Shown: piece by piece, positions 54,640-64,000 of the stretch
Layout: the number at the start of each line of letters is the position of its first letter
Position numbering within the stretch: position 1 is the stretch's first letter
Source of the DNA: Halicephalobus mephisto
Taxonomy: Eukaryota > Nematoda > Chromadorea > Rhabditida > Panagrolaimidae
Direction of reading: 5' to 3'
NCBI GenBank assembly: GCA_009193035.1
Contig: SWDT01000119.1
Location: 40,986-104,985 of the forward strand
DNA length: 64,000 nucleotides
The notes under the pieces: model-generated
What the model was told of the DNA's origin: nothing
The model's input: the letters and a program-made list of their open reading frames with translations, nothing else
The model's database searches: none
Made by a program: the position numbers and the translations under genes

Positions 54640-55400
54640 AAGTTCAGCTACATCCCACCAACACTCCACTTTGACTCGGGATAAAATTTCTGTGCAAATG
54701 CAAGAGAATTTCACGTGTTTCCTAATTCATCAGTTCAGTAAAAATCATAACTTTTCGATTTATGAAAATAATTAAACAATAATTAGTTATAATTCTGGAT
54801 AATTCAGTGTCATTGTTCTTCTGATTTCTGAACAATGCTACTGTTGCCTTACATTAATATTCAAATTGAATTCCTGCGTTTTCAAGGATTTTCGTCCTGA
54901 TAATCTCCCTGCTTTTTTCGATAATATTGCTATATACTAGTAGAGGAAATAGTTTTTGGAAAGTTACTGTAGTGGAAGTTATTGTAAGGAGATTTCACAT
55001 GTTTTCTAAATTGACTAGTTCATTCTGATTTTTGAACAATGCTACTATTGCCTTACATTAATATTCAAATTGAATTCCTACGCTTTAAGGATTTTCTTCC
55101 TGAGAATCTTCTTACTTCCTTTGATAATATCGCTATACACTAGTAGAGGAAATAGTTTTTGGAAAGTTACTGTAATGGTAGTTACTGTAAGAAGATTTCG
55201 CGTGTTTTCTAATTCATTAGTTCAATAAAAATCATAACTTTTTGATTTATCAGAGTAATCTAATGATATAAAAGTATTTAACTGTAACTTTGGATAATTC
55301 AGTGTTATCGTTTTTCATCTCTGGCTTCTGAACGGCGTCACTGCTACAAGTTAATGTCCAAGTCTGATTCCTGCGCCTCAGGGATTTTCGTGCTGAGAGC
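54640..55400. repeat. Dispersed repeat, about three tandem units, inverse of 42.6-43.1 kb
   Basis: Units contain GCTACTGTTGCCTTACATTA, CAAATTGAATTCCTGCG, AGTAGAGGAAATAGTTTTTG and TTTCTAATTCATCAGTTCAG, with period about 200-300 bases. Orientation is opposite to the copies at 42630-43110. Confidence 0.65.
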
Positions 55401-55599
55401 CTTTTCGTTTTCTGCAACAACAAAATTTAAAAAAGTTTCATCAGTTTATTAGTGAAAAGTACACTTTTGAAGAGTTTCATAGATTGTGGTATTCAGATGA
55501 CATTCCAAATTTTTAAGGTCTGAGTAATGTTGCCATAAGTGGGAATAGTCATCTAATTCAAAGATCTACCGTTTTGATCCCAAGAGGAAAGTTTCGAAA

Positions 55600-55870
55600 T
55601 TTCGTGTTCAGACCAATTTTTGAGAATTTTAATAAATGTTAATTTTTAAAATAGTGATTCTTAATTATTTAGGAATTTCTGGTATTTTTGAAACGCATAA
55701 AAATAAAAGTTTTCATTTTTGGTCTTGACTGGAAAATTAGAAACTTTTTTTTAAAACCAATTTTTAGGAATTTTGATGAATATTAATTTTTAAAATAGTG
55801 AGTCTTGATTATTTAGGAATTTCTGGTATTTTTGAAGCGCATAAGAATAAAAGTTTTCATTTTTGGCCCC
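55600..55870. repeat. About 140-base direct repeat before the GC-rich island
   Basis: Two copies with GATTCTTAATTATTTAGGAA, TTTCTGGTATTTTTGAA and AATAAAAGTTTTCATTTTTG. Confidence 0.55.
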
Positions 55871-56160
55871 GACTGGAGAACTCTGTAATTTTGTGACGAG
55901 ACCGTTTTTGAAACAGTTGATTAGATGCATTTGTACTTGTACATGGGATGATTCAGAGTGCACTAGAGGCTCCAGGGGTTGTGAGAGGACGGTCCTGTGG
56001 TGGTCTTTGGGGGTGGGGCCGGGAGGGTTGCGGGAGCACCGAAGACCTCATAAGTCGTCACATTTGTGTTGGTAATGTGGGCCTTCGGAGGGTGACTCAG
56101 GGGTTGATGGAGGCCACGGAACCACTTAAAGGTCAATTTCCCACTTTGTAGTCTCAACAC
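55870..56160. other. GC-rich island of unknown nature
   Basis: About 250 bases are clearly richer in G on the plus strand than all surroundings, for example GGTCTTTGGGGGTGGGGCCG and GGAGCACCGAAGACC. Frames of 65-70 codons are open on both strands but none matches a known family or has clear splice signals. Could be a non-coding RNA, a captured fragment or a rare satellite unit. Confidence 0.4.
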
Positions 56161-56459
56161 GAAACTTCCACCAATTCGTGTCAGGACATTTTTCGTCTTT
56201 TTTCATATTTTTATTTTTATAATCCTATGACTCAGAATCTACTTTATGCTGGTCATGCCCTTTGTGACTACGTAAAGATTATCTTTACTATTTTTGGTCC
56301 CAGCAAGAAAACTTTAAAATTTCAACTCGGGAAATTATTTACGGAATTTTGTAGTGAATATTTTTGGTTTTTATAATAGAATTGAAAATCTCCTGGATGA
56401 GTTTGAAGCCTTTCACGGCTACATAAAGTACAAATTTTACTATTTTTGGTCCTAATAAG

Positions 56460-56940
56460 AAAGTTGTAAACATTCGCGTCGAGACTAGTTTCTTGGAATT
56501 TTGTAAAAAATATGTATTTTTAATAATATGATGATTTTAAAATTGTTCAGAATTAGTTAGATATAAAATTTAGAAATTTCTAGTCCTGAGTGGAAAATTA
56601 TAAACATTCCTGTCGAGACCAGTTTCTTGGAATTTTGTAAAAAATATGTATTTTTGATAATATGATGATTTTAAAATTGTTCAGAATTAGTTAGATATAA
56701 AATTTAGAAATTTCTAGTCCTGAGTGGAAAATTATGATAATTCGTGTCGAGACCAATTTCTTGGAATTTTGTAAAAAATATGTATTTTTGATAATATGAT
56801 GATTTTAAAATAGGTTCTAATTACTTAGATATAAAATTTAGAAATTCCTGGTCCTGAGTGGAAAATTATAAACATTCCTGTCGAGACCAATTTCTTGGAA
56901 TTTTGTTAGAAATGTTTATTTTTATAAAAATATAATTTTT
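56460..56940. repeat. 134-base tandem repeat, about 3.5 copies
   Basis: TCTTGGAATTTTGTAAAAAA recurs at 56491, 56625, 56759 and, diverged, 56893: an exact 134-base period. Each unit carries ATTCGTGTCGAGACCA and TAGTCCTGAGTGGAAAATTA. Confidence 0.85.
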
Positions 56941-57129
56941 CAACCTCCTTCGATTAAGTGAAAATGATTTTTTTATTTTTAATCCCAATTGGAAAATCCC
57001 AGATATTTGTGTCAGAATATTTTTTTCGAAATTTTATAAAAAACATTTGTGTTTTTTTAATAATACGACAAATATCCCTGGATTTGCTTTTTGATCTTAG
57101 GATTACGGTCAATTCAGATTAATCTTTAA

Positions 57130-57960
57130 TTTTGGCACACTGCCCAGTTTAGAAAATTAATTTTTAAATATTTTTAAAATTATTCAAAAAAAAATTTTAA
57201 ATAATTTAAAAATAAAAAAATTTTTGAAATTATTTTTTTAAATATTTTTAAAATTATTCAAAAAAATTAAAATTTGATTTTTAAAAAATTTTAAAATTAT
57301 GCAAAAAAAAATTTTAAATAATTTTTTTAAATATTTATAAAATTATTCAAAAAAATTAAAATTATTTTTTTAAATTTGATTTTTTTATAAAAGTTAATTT
57401 TTAATATTACGTAAAATAATTTTTTATAAAATTAATAAAATTTAAAATCTGAAGATTATTTGCAAAAATTTAATGAAAAAGATTAAATAAATCTATGCCA
57501 ATATTATTTGACATTTTTGCCCATCCTGAAAATCCAATTTTTTCCGGATTATCTTTGAAAAAAAATTATTTGACGTAAATTGGAGTCATGGGATTGATTA
57601 AAGGATCTGGAACTGGATTTGGGCGTCGTTTAAATCCGTTATGCCATTTTTATTTTTATTTTTTTTCATGTTTAGTATAATTTTTGATTTTAATTAAAAT
57701 TTTCAAAAATTCCAAAATACCGTAGACGATTACGAAATTATTCAAAATTTTATAGATGTCAGAAAATTCCGAAATTTTTAAAAATCTTTGAATTTTTAGA
57801 ATTTATAAAAAATTTTTGAACTTTTTTGAAAATTTTTAAAATTTATAAAAAATTTTTTTGGACTTTTTTGAAAATTTTTGAACTTTTTTGAAAATTTTTA
57901 AAATTTATAAAAAATTTTGGACTTTTTTGAAAATTTTTAAAATTTATAAAAAAAATTTTG
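57130..57960. repeat. AT-rich low-complexity arrays
   Basis: 57140-57430: ATTTTTAAAATTATTCAAAAAAATTAAAA units. 57780-57970: GAACTTTTTTGAAAATTTTTAAAATTTATAAAAAATTT units of about 40 bases. No coding potential. Confidence 0.6.
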
Positions 57961-58457
57961 GACTTTTTTGGAAACTTCCAGAATCCGCCGAAACTTTTTG
58001 AACTTTTTAGAATACTGTATTTAAATGGTTTTTCAAAGTAAAGTAACTTTGGGTTTGGTATTAACTGGCGTATAGCTAAGGGGATATTTAGGATAATTGT
58101 TCTTCGAAATTCTAAAAACTAGAAAAACGAAAAATACACATGTGAAAAACGACGATTTTCAGGCTACAACCGTAATTCCTAGGGTTGTAGGTATAATGCC
58201 TCAGGCCATGTAAAGACGAAAATTGTATTTTTTCGAAACTTTAAATTCCTGATTACGTTAATTAAAATTAAAACCCAAATTCGAAGTTTGGACTTTTCGT
58301 GTTGAGACAACTTTGTAAATTTTTAAAAAAAGTTGTTTTCTGTGTTATGTAAATTAATAAAACCCGTCATTTTGGTGTTCTAAATCCAAAAAAATTCATA
58401 AATTTATTTTAACACAGAAAATTCAAACTTTTACTTTGAATTTTGATCATAAACTTC

Positions 58458-58900
58458 CGTAATACCGAGTACTGGTTACGGTATTGTCAAAATCGAAACT
58501 AAAAGTCGAAGTTAAAATTAGAATTTTTCGTTTTAAAACACAACTTATGAGTCATGTCTGAATCAGAAAAATCTAGTTAAATTTCAACTATTAATTTAGA
58601 TAAAACGAATTTTTAAAATAAAAAAGATTCATGGATGTTTCTTAATACAAAAAGTCCAAAATTCGACCTCGAATTCTGAGTTCCAACTTCCGTAATATGG
58701 AGCACTGGCTACGGTATTGTCAAAATCGAAATTCAAAGTCGAAATTTAATTTTTTTCGTTTTAAAACATAATTTTTTTATTTTAAAAATCCGTTTTGTTT
58801 AAATTAATAGTTGAAAATTAATTAGATTTTTCTGATTCAGACATGACTCATAAGTTGTGTTTTAAAACGAAAAATTCTAATTTTAACTTTGAATTGAGTT
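58458..58900. mobile_element. Foldback element with nested direct repeat
   Basis: Left arm (about 58505-58620) GAATTTTTCGTTTTAAAACAC, ATGAGTCATGTCTGAATCAG, TTCAACTATTAATTTAGATA is mirrored by the right arm (about 58785-58895). In addition ACTGGTTACGGTATTGTCAAAATCGAA (58470-) recurs in direct orientation at about 58703 (ACTGGCTACGGTATTGTCAA). A foldback thus overlies a dimer. Confidence 0.75.
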
Positions 58901-58913
58901 TTGGTTTTGAAAA

Positions 58914-59044
58914 TACAGTCGATTCTCGATATAAAGTAATCCAAGAGATAAAAAATTTAAGTAAAATAAAGAGTCAATTTTTAATATTTTAAAGAAAACT
59001 TTACCAGGATAAAAAAAATTACGTTTTATCGAGAGTCGACTGTA
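58914..59044. mobile_element. Pogo-like MITE with TA target duplication
   Basis: The 127-base element runs CAGTCGATTCTCGATA ... TATCGAGAGTCGACTG between TA dinucleotides (58914-58915 and 59043-59044). Termini beginning CAGT with TA duplications are typical of the pogo/Tigger branch of Tc1-mariner transposons. The interior is AT-rich, without a transposase frame. Confidence 0.8.
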
Positions 59045-59227
59045 TACAGAACTGATTATATTTATTAACACGTTGTGGACAATGTATGTTTTTGGAAGTT
59101 GTGCCGTGGATCCAAAATGATATATTTTTCCTTTTTTCTGTGGTCCAAATCCGTCAATGTTTAGCTCAATCTAGAGATATTTGTTAGTTACAAAAACTGA
59201 AAAAATAAATCTATTACGAAATATTAT

Positions 59228-59325
59228 ATACCACATCCACAGGTTGTGTACCACATATAGAGGTTGTGTACCACAATCCAGAGGTTGTGTACCACATCCA
59301 CAGGTTGTGTACCACATATGATCTA
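59228..59325. repeat. Short tandem repeat (AGGTTGTGTACCACAT), about five units
   Basis: Units of 22-23 bases each with CAGGTTGTGTACCACATC or a variant; TGTGTACCACA recurs five times. Confidence 0.85.
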
Positions 59326-59379
59326 AATTGTCCTCAATGTGTTAAAAAACAGTAATCGGACTTGTGATTAAAAATGAGT

Positions 59380-62300
59380 CAAATATTTTTGTGTCAGGAT
59401 TATTATTTTTATTTTTTCTAAAAAATTAAAATTGGTCCTGAGAGGAATAATATTCGATTTATGTTCTAATTACAAGGTTAGTACTTTGTTAGATATACTG
59501 TAGTTATGCTGGCACTAGGAAAATAAATAAAAGATTTTTCGTGTCAGGACCGTTATTCAAATATTTTCTAAAAAGTTGGTCCTGACACGAAAAGTATTTT
59601 TTTAATTTATTAAATGTAGAGTTAATACTTCTTTAAGAATACGGTAACTATGGTCGTCATGGGAATAAAAAAGATTTTTCGTGTTAAGACCGTTATTCAA
59701 ATATTTTCTAAAAAGTTGGTCCTGACACGAAAAGTATTTTTCTAATTATAAAGTTAATACTTCTTTAAGAATACGGTAACTATGGTCGTCATGAGAATAA
59801 AAAAGATTTTCGTGTCAGGACCGTCATTCAGATATTTTCTAAAAAGTTGGTCCTGACACGAAAAATATTTCTTAAATTTTTTGATTATATACTTAACAAC
59901 TTTTTTGAAAATACTGTAATCAAATTTATTATCAAAAAATAAATCAAATATTTTTCGTGTCAGGATCATTGGTTTATTTTTAAACATTTTAATTTTGATA
60001 AAGTTAATTTTTAATTTACATATTTCTGGAAAATACTGTAGTTTAATTCATCGTCGAAAGATGAGTCAAACATCATTCTTGAAAATTTTCGATTAAAATA
60101 ATTTCTGAGAAAATGAAGATTAAAAATTTTCCGAAAAAACATGTTTCAAAAAGAATGGGGCTTGAATCATTTGTCAACTACATACTTAGTAACTGCTTAA
60201 AAATACAATAAACGCATTTGTAGTAAAAAAGTTAATCAAGCATCGTCGTGTCAAAATCATTAATTTTTTTCTAAGAAGTAAAAGAATTTCAACTTTGTTA
60301 AGAATAATATTTTGTTTTTCGAAAAGTAGTAATTAAACATAGTATAAAAAGGAAAATCTTTCGTGTGAGGACCGTTGTTTAAGTTTTTTAGAAAGTAAAA
60401 GAATTTCAACTTTGTTAAGAATAATATTTTTTTCCAAAAAGTAGTAATCAAACATATGGTATAAAAAAAATCTTTCGTGTCAGGACCGTTGTTTAAGTTT
60501 TCTAAGAAGTAAAAGAATTTCAACTTTGTTAAGAATAATACTTTGTTTTCCAAAAAATAGTAATCAAACATAGTATAAAAAGAAAAATCTTTCGTGCCAG
60601 GACCGTTACTTAAATTTTCTGTAGTAAATAAAAAAAATTGATCCTGACACGAAAGAATTTTTAATATATTTTTGATTGTAAACTTGATAGTGCCTTAAAA
60701 CTACGATAACTAAATTAGTAATTAAAAATTAATTAAATACTCCTTGTCGAAATCGTTTAATTTTTTAAAGAAAAATAAAAATTGATTTTTATCTCGTCAC
60801 GAATAATTTTTAATTTATTTTTGAATGTTTATTAATTCTTTAAAAATTCAATAATCCAGATAGTAGTTGAATAATGAACTTAACGTCATTTTTTTTGGAA
60901 TTATTATTTTAATTTTTAATTTAAAAAAAAATAAAATCGAGAAATTTTAAAAATAAAAACATAAGTTCCCTCGTGAAAAATGTTTGATTCACTCTGAATA
61001 CGAGCTTAGTAACTCCTTAAAAATACAATAAACAAGTTAGTAGTCGAGTAATGAATCAAACATCTTTCACGTCAAGACTATTATTATTATTAGTTCTTTT
61101 TAAAATTAAGAACAAAGAAATTACTAAATAAAAATAGCAGTCTTGCAGCAAATAATGCTTAGGATATTACTAACTTCATAGTAGAAGGAAGTAATTAGCT
61201 ATTGTTCGTGCTAGGAGTATTGCTTAGGTTTTAAAAAAAATAAAAATAAAAATAGCGAGATGTTGCAGCGAATAATTCTAAAAATCACTAACTTCATAGT
61301 GAAAAGAAGTAATTAAACATTATTCGTGCTAGAAGTATTACTTAGGTTTTAAAAAGTATCTCGGTCCTGCAACGAATAATTCTAAAAATCACTAGCTTTA
61401 TAGTAGAAAAAAGTAATTAGCCATTGTTCGTGTTAGGACCATTACTTGAAGTTTAAAAAAAATAAAACTAAAAATAGCGAGGTCCTGTAGCGAACAATGC
61501 TTGAGATATTACTAACTTCATAGTGAAAGGAAGTAATTAAACATTATTTGTGCTAGGAGTATTACTTGAAATTTTAAAAAAATAAAACTAAAAATAGCGA
61601 GGTCTTGCAGTGAATAATTCTAAAAATCACTGACTTCATAGTGAAAGTAATTAAACATTATTCGTGCTAGGACCATTACTTGAAATTTCAATAAATAAAA
61701 CTAAAAATAGCGAGGTCCTGCAACGAATAATTCTAAAAATCATTAACTTCATAGTGAAAGGAAGTAATTAAAAATTATTCGCGTCAGGACCATTATTTGG
61801 ATTTGAAAAAATAAAAATAAAAATATCTCAGTTCTGCTGCGAATGACGTTTAAGATGTTATTAACTTTATAGTGAAAAAGAAATTAAATACCATTTTTGT
61901 TAAGACCATTAGTTGAATTTAAAAAAATGGAAAATAAAAAAGTTAATTCCTGCTACAAATGGTATTTAAAGAATCATTAAATTTTAATAAAAAAACTTAA
62001 ATATCATTCGTGTCAAAAGCAATATTTGAATTTCTTTAAAAAAATAAAAAAAATGATTCCAAAAACAAATTGTGTTTAAAAATTATTAAATTTCTTATTA
62101 AAAATTCTTTAAAAAACATTCGTGTCAAGACCATTGTTTAAAATTTTTCTTTTACAAAAACCACGATTCTTCAACGAATGGTATTTAAAAATTTGTTGAA
62201 TTTCTAATCAAAAATTTTATTAAAGAAAATTCGTGTCAGGACCATTGAGTAAGTTCTTTTTAACAAAAACCAAAAACTGATCCTACAACGAATGTTGAAA

Positions 62301-62640
62301 AAGTTTTTAAATTTTTTTATCAAAAACTGTATTAAAGAAAATTCGTGTCAGGACCATTGAGTAAATTCTTTTTAACAAAAACCAGAAACTGATCCTACAA
62401 CAGATGTTTGAAAAGTTATAAAATTTCTTATCAAAAATTTTATTAAAGGAAATTCGTGTCAGGACCATTGAGTAAATTCTTTTTCAAAAACTCCAAAACT
62501 AGTCCTACAACAAATGTTGAAAAAGTTATAAAATTTCCAATCAAAAACCAAACTATAAAGCATTCGTGTCAGGACCATTGAGTACACTTTTCTTTCAAAA
62601 AAACCAAAAACTAGTCCTGCAACGAATGATGTTTGGTTCA
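59380..62640. repeat. Minisatellite field with inverted CGTGTCAGGACC cores
   Basis: A run of related units of about 90-140 bases. In 59520-59990, TTTTTCGTGTCAGGACCG and GGTCCTGACACGAAAAG lie about 30 bases apart as an inverted pair, four times. 60240-60640: units with AAATCTTTCGTGTCAGGACC. 61130-61860: units with ATTCGTGCTAGGACCATTAC and GCGAGGTCCTGCAACGAATA. 62100-62640: units with AAATTCGTGTCAGGACCATT and TGATCCTACAACGAATG. Frames up to 103 codons arise here by chance. Confidence 0.8.
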
Positions 62641-62779
62641 TTTTTGGACTATAAGTTGGATTATTGTACTTTTAAGTTTTCTAAATTTGGATTTTTTTGT
62701 CTGTCCGTTCATTGTTTCAACTTCACTACATCCGATGTTTGACTACGGAACTGCTATTATCTATTTAGAAATTACAGAT

Positions 62780-63340
62780 TAAGATTTTTCAAAAAATTTA
62801 ATAGTTTACAAAAAATATAATTTTCGATAAATTTAGTATTTTACAAAAAATATAATTTTTAAAAGTTCAATGTTTTATAAAAAAGTATAATTTTTAAAAA
62901 ATTCAGTATTTAATAAAAAAATATAATTTTTTTAAAATTTAATGTTTTATAAAAAATATAATTTTTAAAAATTCAATGTTTTATAAAAAAGTATAATTTT
63001 TAAAAAATTCAGTATTTAATAAAAAAATATAATTTTTTAAAAATTTGATGTTTTATAAAAAGTGTAATTTTTAAAAATTCGGTATTTTATAAAAAATATA
63101 ATTTTTAAAAATTCAATGTTTTATAAAAAGTGTAATTTTTAAAAATTCGGTATTTTATAAAAAAGTATAATTTTTTTAAAATTTGATGTTTTATAAAAAG
63201 TATAATTTTTAAAAATTCAGTATTTTATAAAAAAGTATAATTTAAAAAAAAATTCAATGTTTTATAAAAAGTATAATTTTTTAAAATTTGATATTTAATA
63301 AAAAGTATAATTTTCTATAAATTTGATGTTTTAAAAAAAT
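62780..63340. repeat. Minisatellite, about 37-base unit
   Basis: About 15 copies of TATAATTTTTAAAAATTCAG followed by TATTTTATAAAAAAG. Confidence 0.8.
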
Positions 63341-63479
63341 GTAATTTTCTGTAATTGCATGTTGTTGACATTTTTATGTTTTATTTTAAAATCATTTTTA
63401 AAAAGTTAAATGTTAATTTTAATTTTCAGAAAAACGAAAATTAAAAATCACCTGTAAGGCTCAATTATTTTACATTCCA

Positions 63480-63960
63480 AGTACTATTTATCAGGTTAAC
63501 CTAAAAAACTAATTTTTACCTAAAAAATGACGAATTTTAACCTAAAAATTAATTTTAACCTAAACTAATTTTTACTTAAAAAATTAATTTTTATTTAAAA
63601 AACTAACTTTTACCTAAAAAATTAATTTTACCTAAAAAAACTAATTTCTATTTAAAAAAAATAATTTTTACCTAAAAAAAATAATTTTAACCTAAAAAAT
63701 GAATTTTTACCTAAAAAATTAATTTTATTTAAAAAATTAATCTTCATTTAAACCAATTTTTACTTAAAAAATGAATTTTTATCTAAAAAAATTAATTTTA
63801 TTTAAAAAATTAATTTTTACCTAAAAAAACTAATTTCTATTTAAAAAAAATAATTTTTACCTAAAAAATTAATTTTAAATTAAAAAATTGATTTTTACTT
63901 TAAAAACTTATTTTTATTTAAAAAATTAATTTTTACCTAAAAAATGACGAATTTGTGTCG
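63480..63960. repeat. Minisatellite, about 20-base unit (TTTTTACCTAAAAAATTAAT)
   Basis: More than 20 copies of ACCTAAAAAATTAATTTTT variants up to the window end. A similar ACCTAAAAAAT motif occurs in the MVD intron. Confidence 0.8.
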
Positions 63961-64000
63961 AAATGAACTAATCTGGAAATTAATAAATTTAAAATTTAAA

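Noticed and set aside
55863..56160. Opposed 65-70 codon frames in the GC-rich island
   Set aside because: Both strands are open only because GC-rich DNA has few stops; neither resembles a known protein.
60260..60571. 103-codon minus-strand frame
   Set aside because: Translation of a minisatellite with the unit YYFLENKVLFLTKLKFFYFL; no independent coding evidence.
1..64000. CRISPR array, bacterial operon or viral genome
   Set aside because: Repeats are too variable or have no unique spacers of constant size; genes are spliced and nematode-like throughout.

Overview
The window looks like nuclear DNA from a free-living-type rhabditid nematode. It is strongly AT-rich. Introns are short, with GTAAGT/GTATGT-like donors and TTTCAG/TTTTTAG acceptors. 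Several start codons sit just after an acceptor-like TTTCAG or TTTTAG, as expected for spliced-leader trans-splicing. The gene families also fit: Sra/Sre-superfamily and Srg chemoreceptors, a CHK kinase-like protein, a double ShKT-domain secreted protein and a nematode FkbM-type methyltransferase. The genus cannot be fixed from the sequence alone. All multi-exon models below were assembled by hand from splice sites, reading frame and paralogue comparison.

Layout. 1-4224: 3' part of a RhoGAP gene (+). 5158-6695: diphosphomevalonate decarboxylase (+), a mevalonate-pathway enzyme. 7265-7832: secreted protein with two ShKT domains (-). 9995-11941: CHK kinase-like gene (+) with a one-base frameshift. 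12956-14062 and 16501-20451: two paralogous chemoreceptors (-); the last exon of the second lies across a 2.8 kb, transposon-loaded intron. 22183-24079 and 29385-32398: two members of a secreted, probably GPI-anchored family that I do not recognise (+). They flank a single-exon Srg-like receptor at 27234-28214 (+). 33839-35868: FkbM-like methyltransferase (+). 35980-36600: decayed Ty3/gypsy-type fragment (-). 37245-38677: secreted EF-hand protein with a long Asn/Gly/Glu/Asp tail (-). 39159-40159: secreted amphipathic-helix protein (-).

From about 40.2 kb to the end I find essentially no genes. This part is a mosaic of minisatellites and satellites (periods of about 20-135 bp), foldback elements, MITEs and one GC-rich island. 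Several arrays with otherwise different sequences share one core (CGTGTCAGGACC or its complement), often as a closely spaced inverted pair.

Biologically, the left 40 kb mixes housekeeping genes (RhoGAP signalling, isoprenoid synthesis) with fast-evolving environment-facing genes (chemoreceptors, secreted Cys-rich and EF-hand proteins, GPI-type surface proteins, a CHK-like kinase). Five secreted-protein genes have a TATA box close to the ATG, and some also have a GATA-type site. The MVD, CHK, Srg and methyltransferase genes instead show acceptor-like sequences before their ATG. The least explained items are the GPI-type paralogue pair, the EF-hand protein with its repetitive acidic tail, and the shared inverted core in the right-hand satellites.
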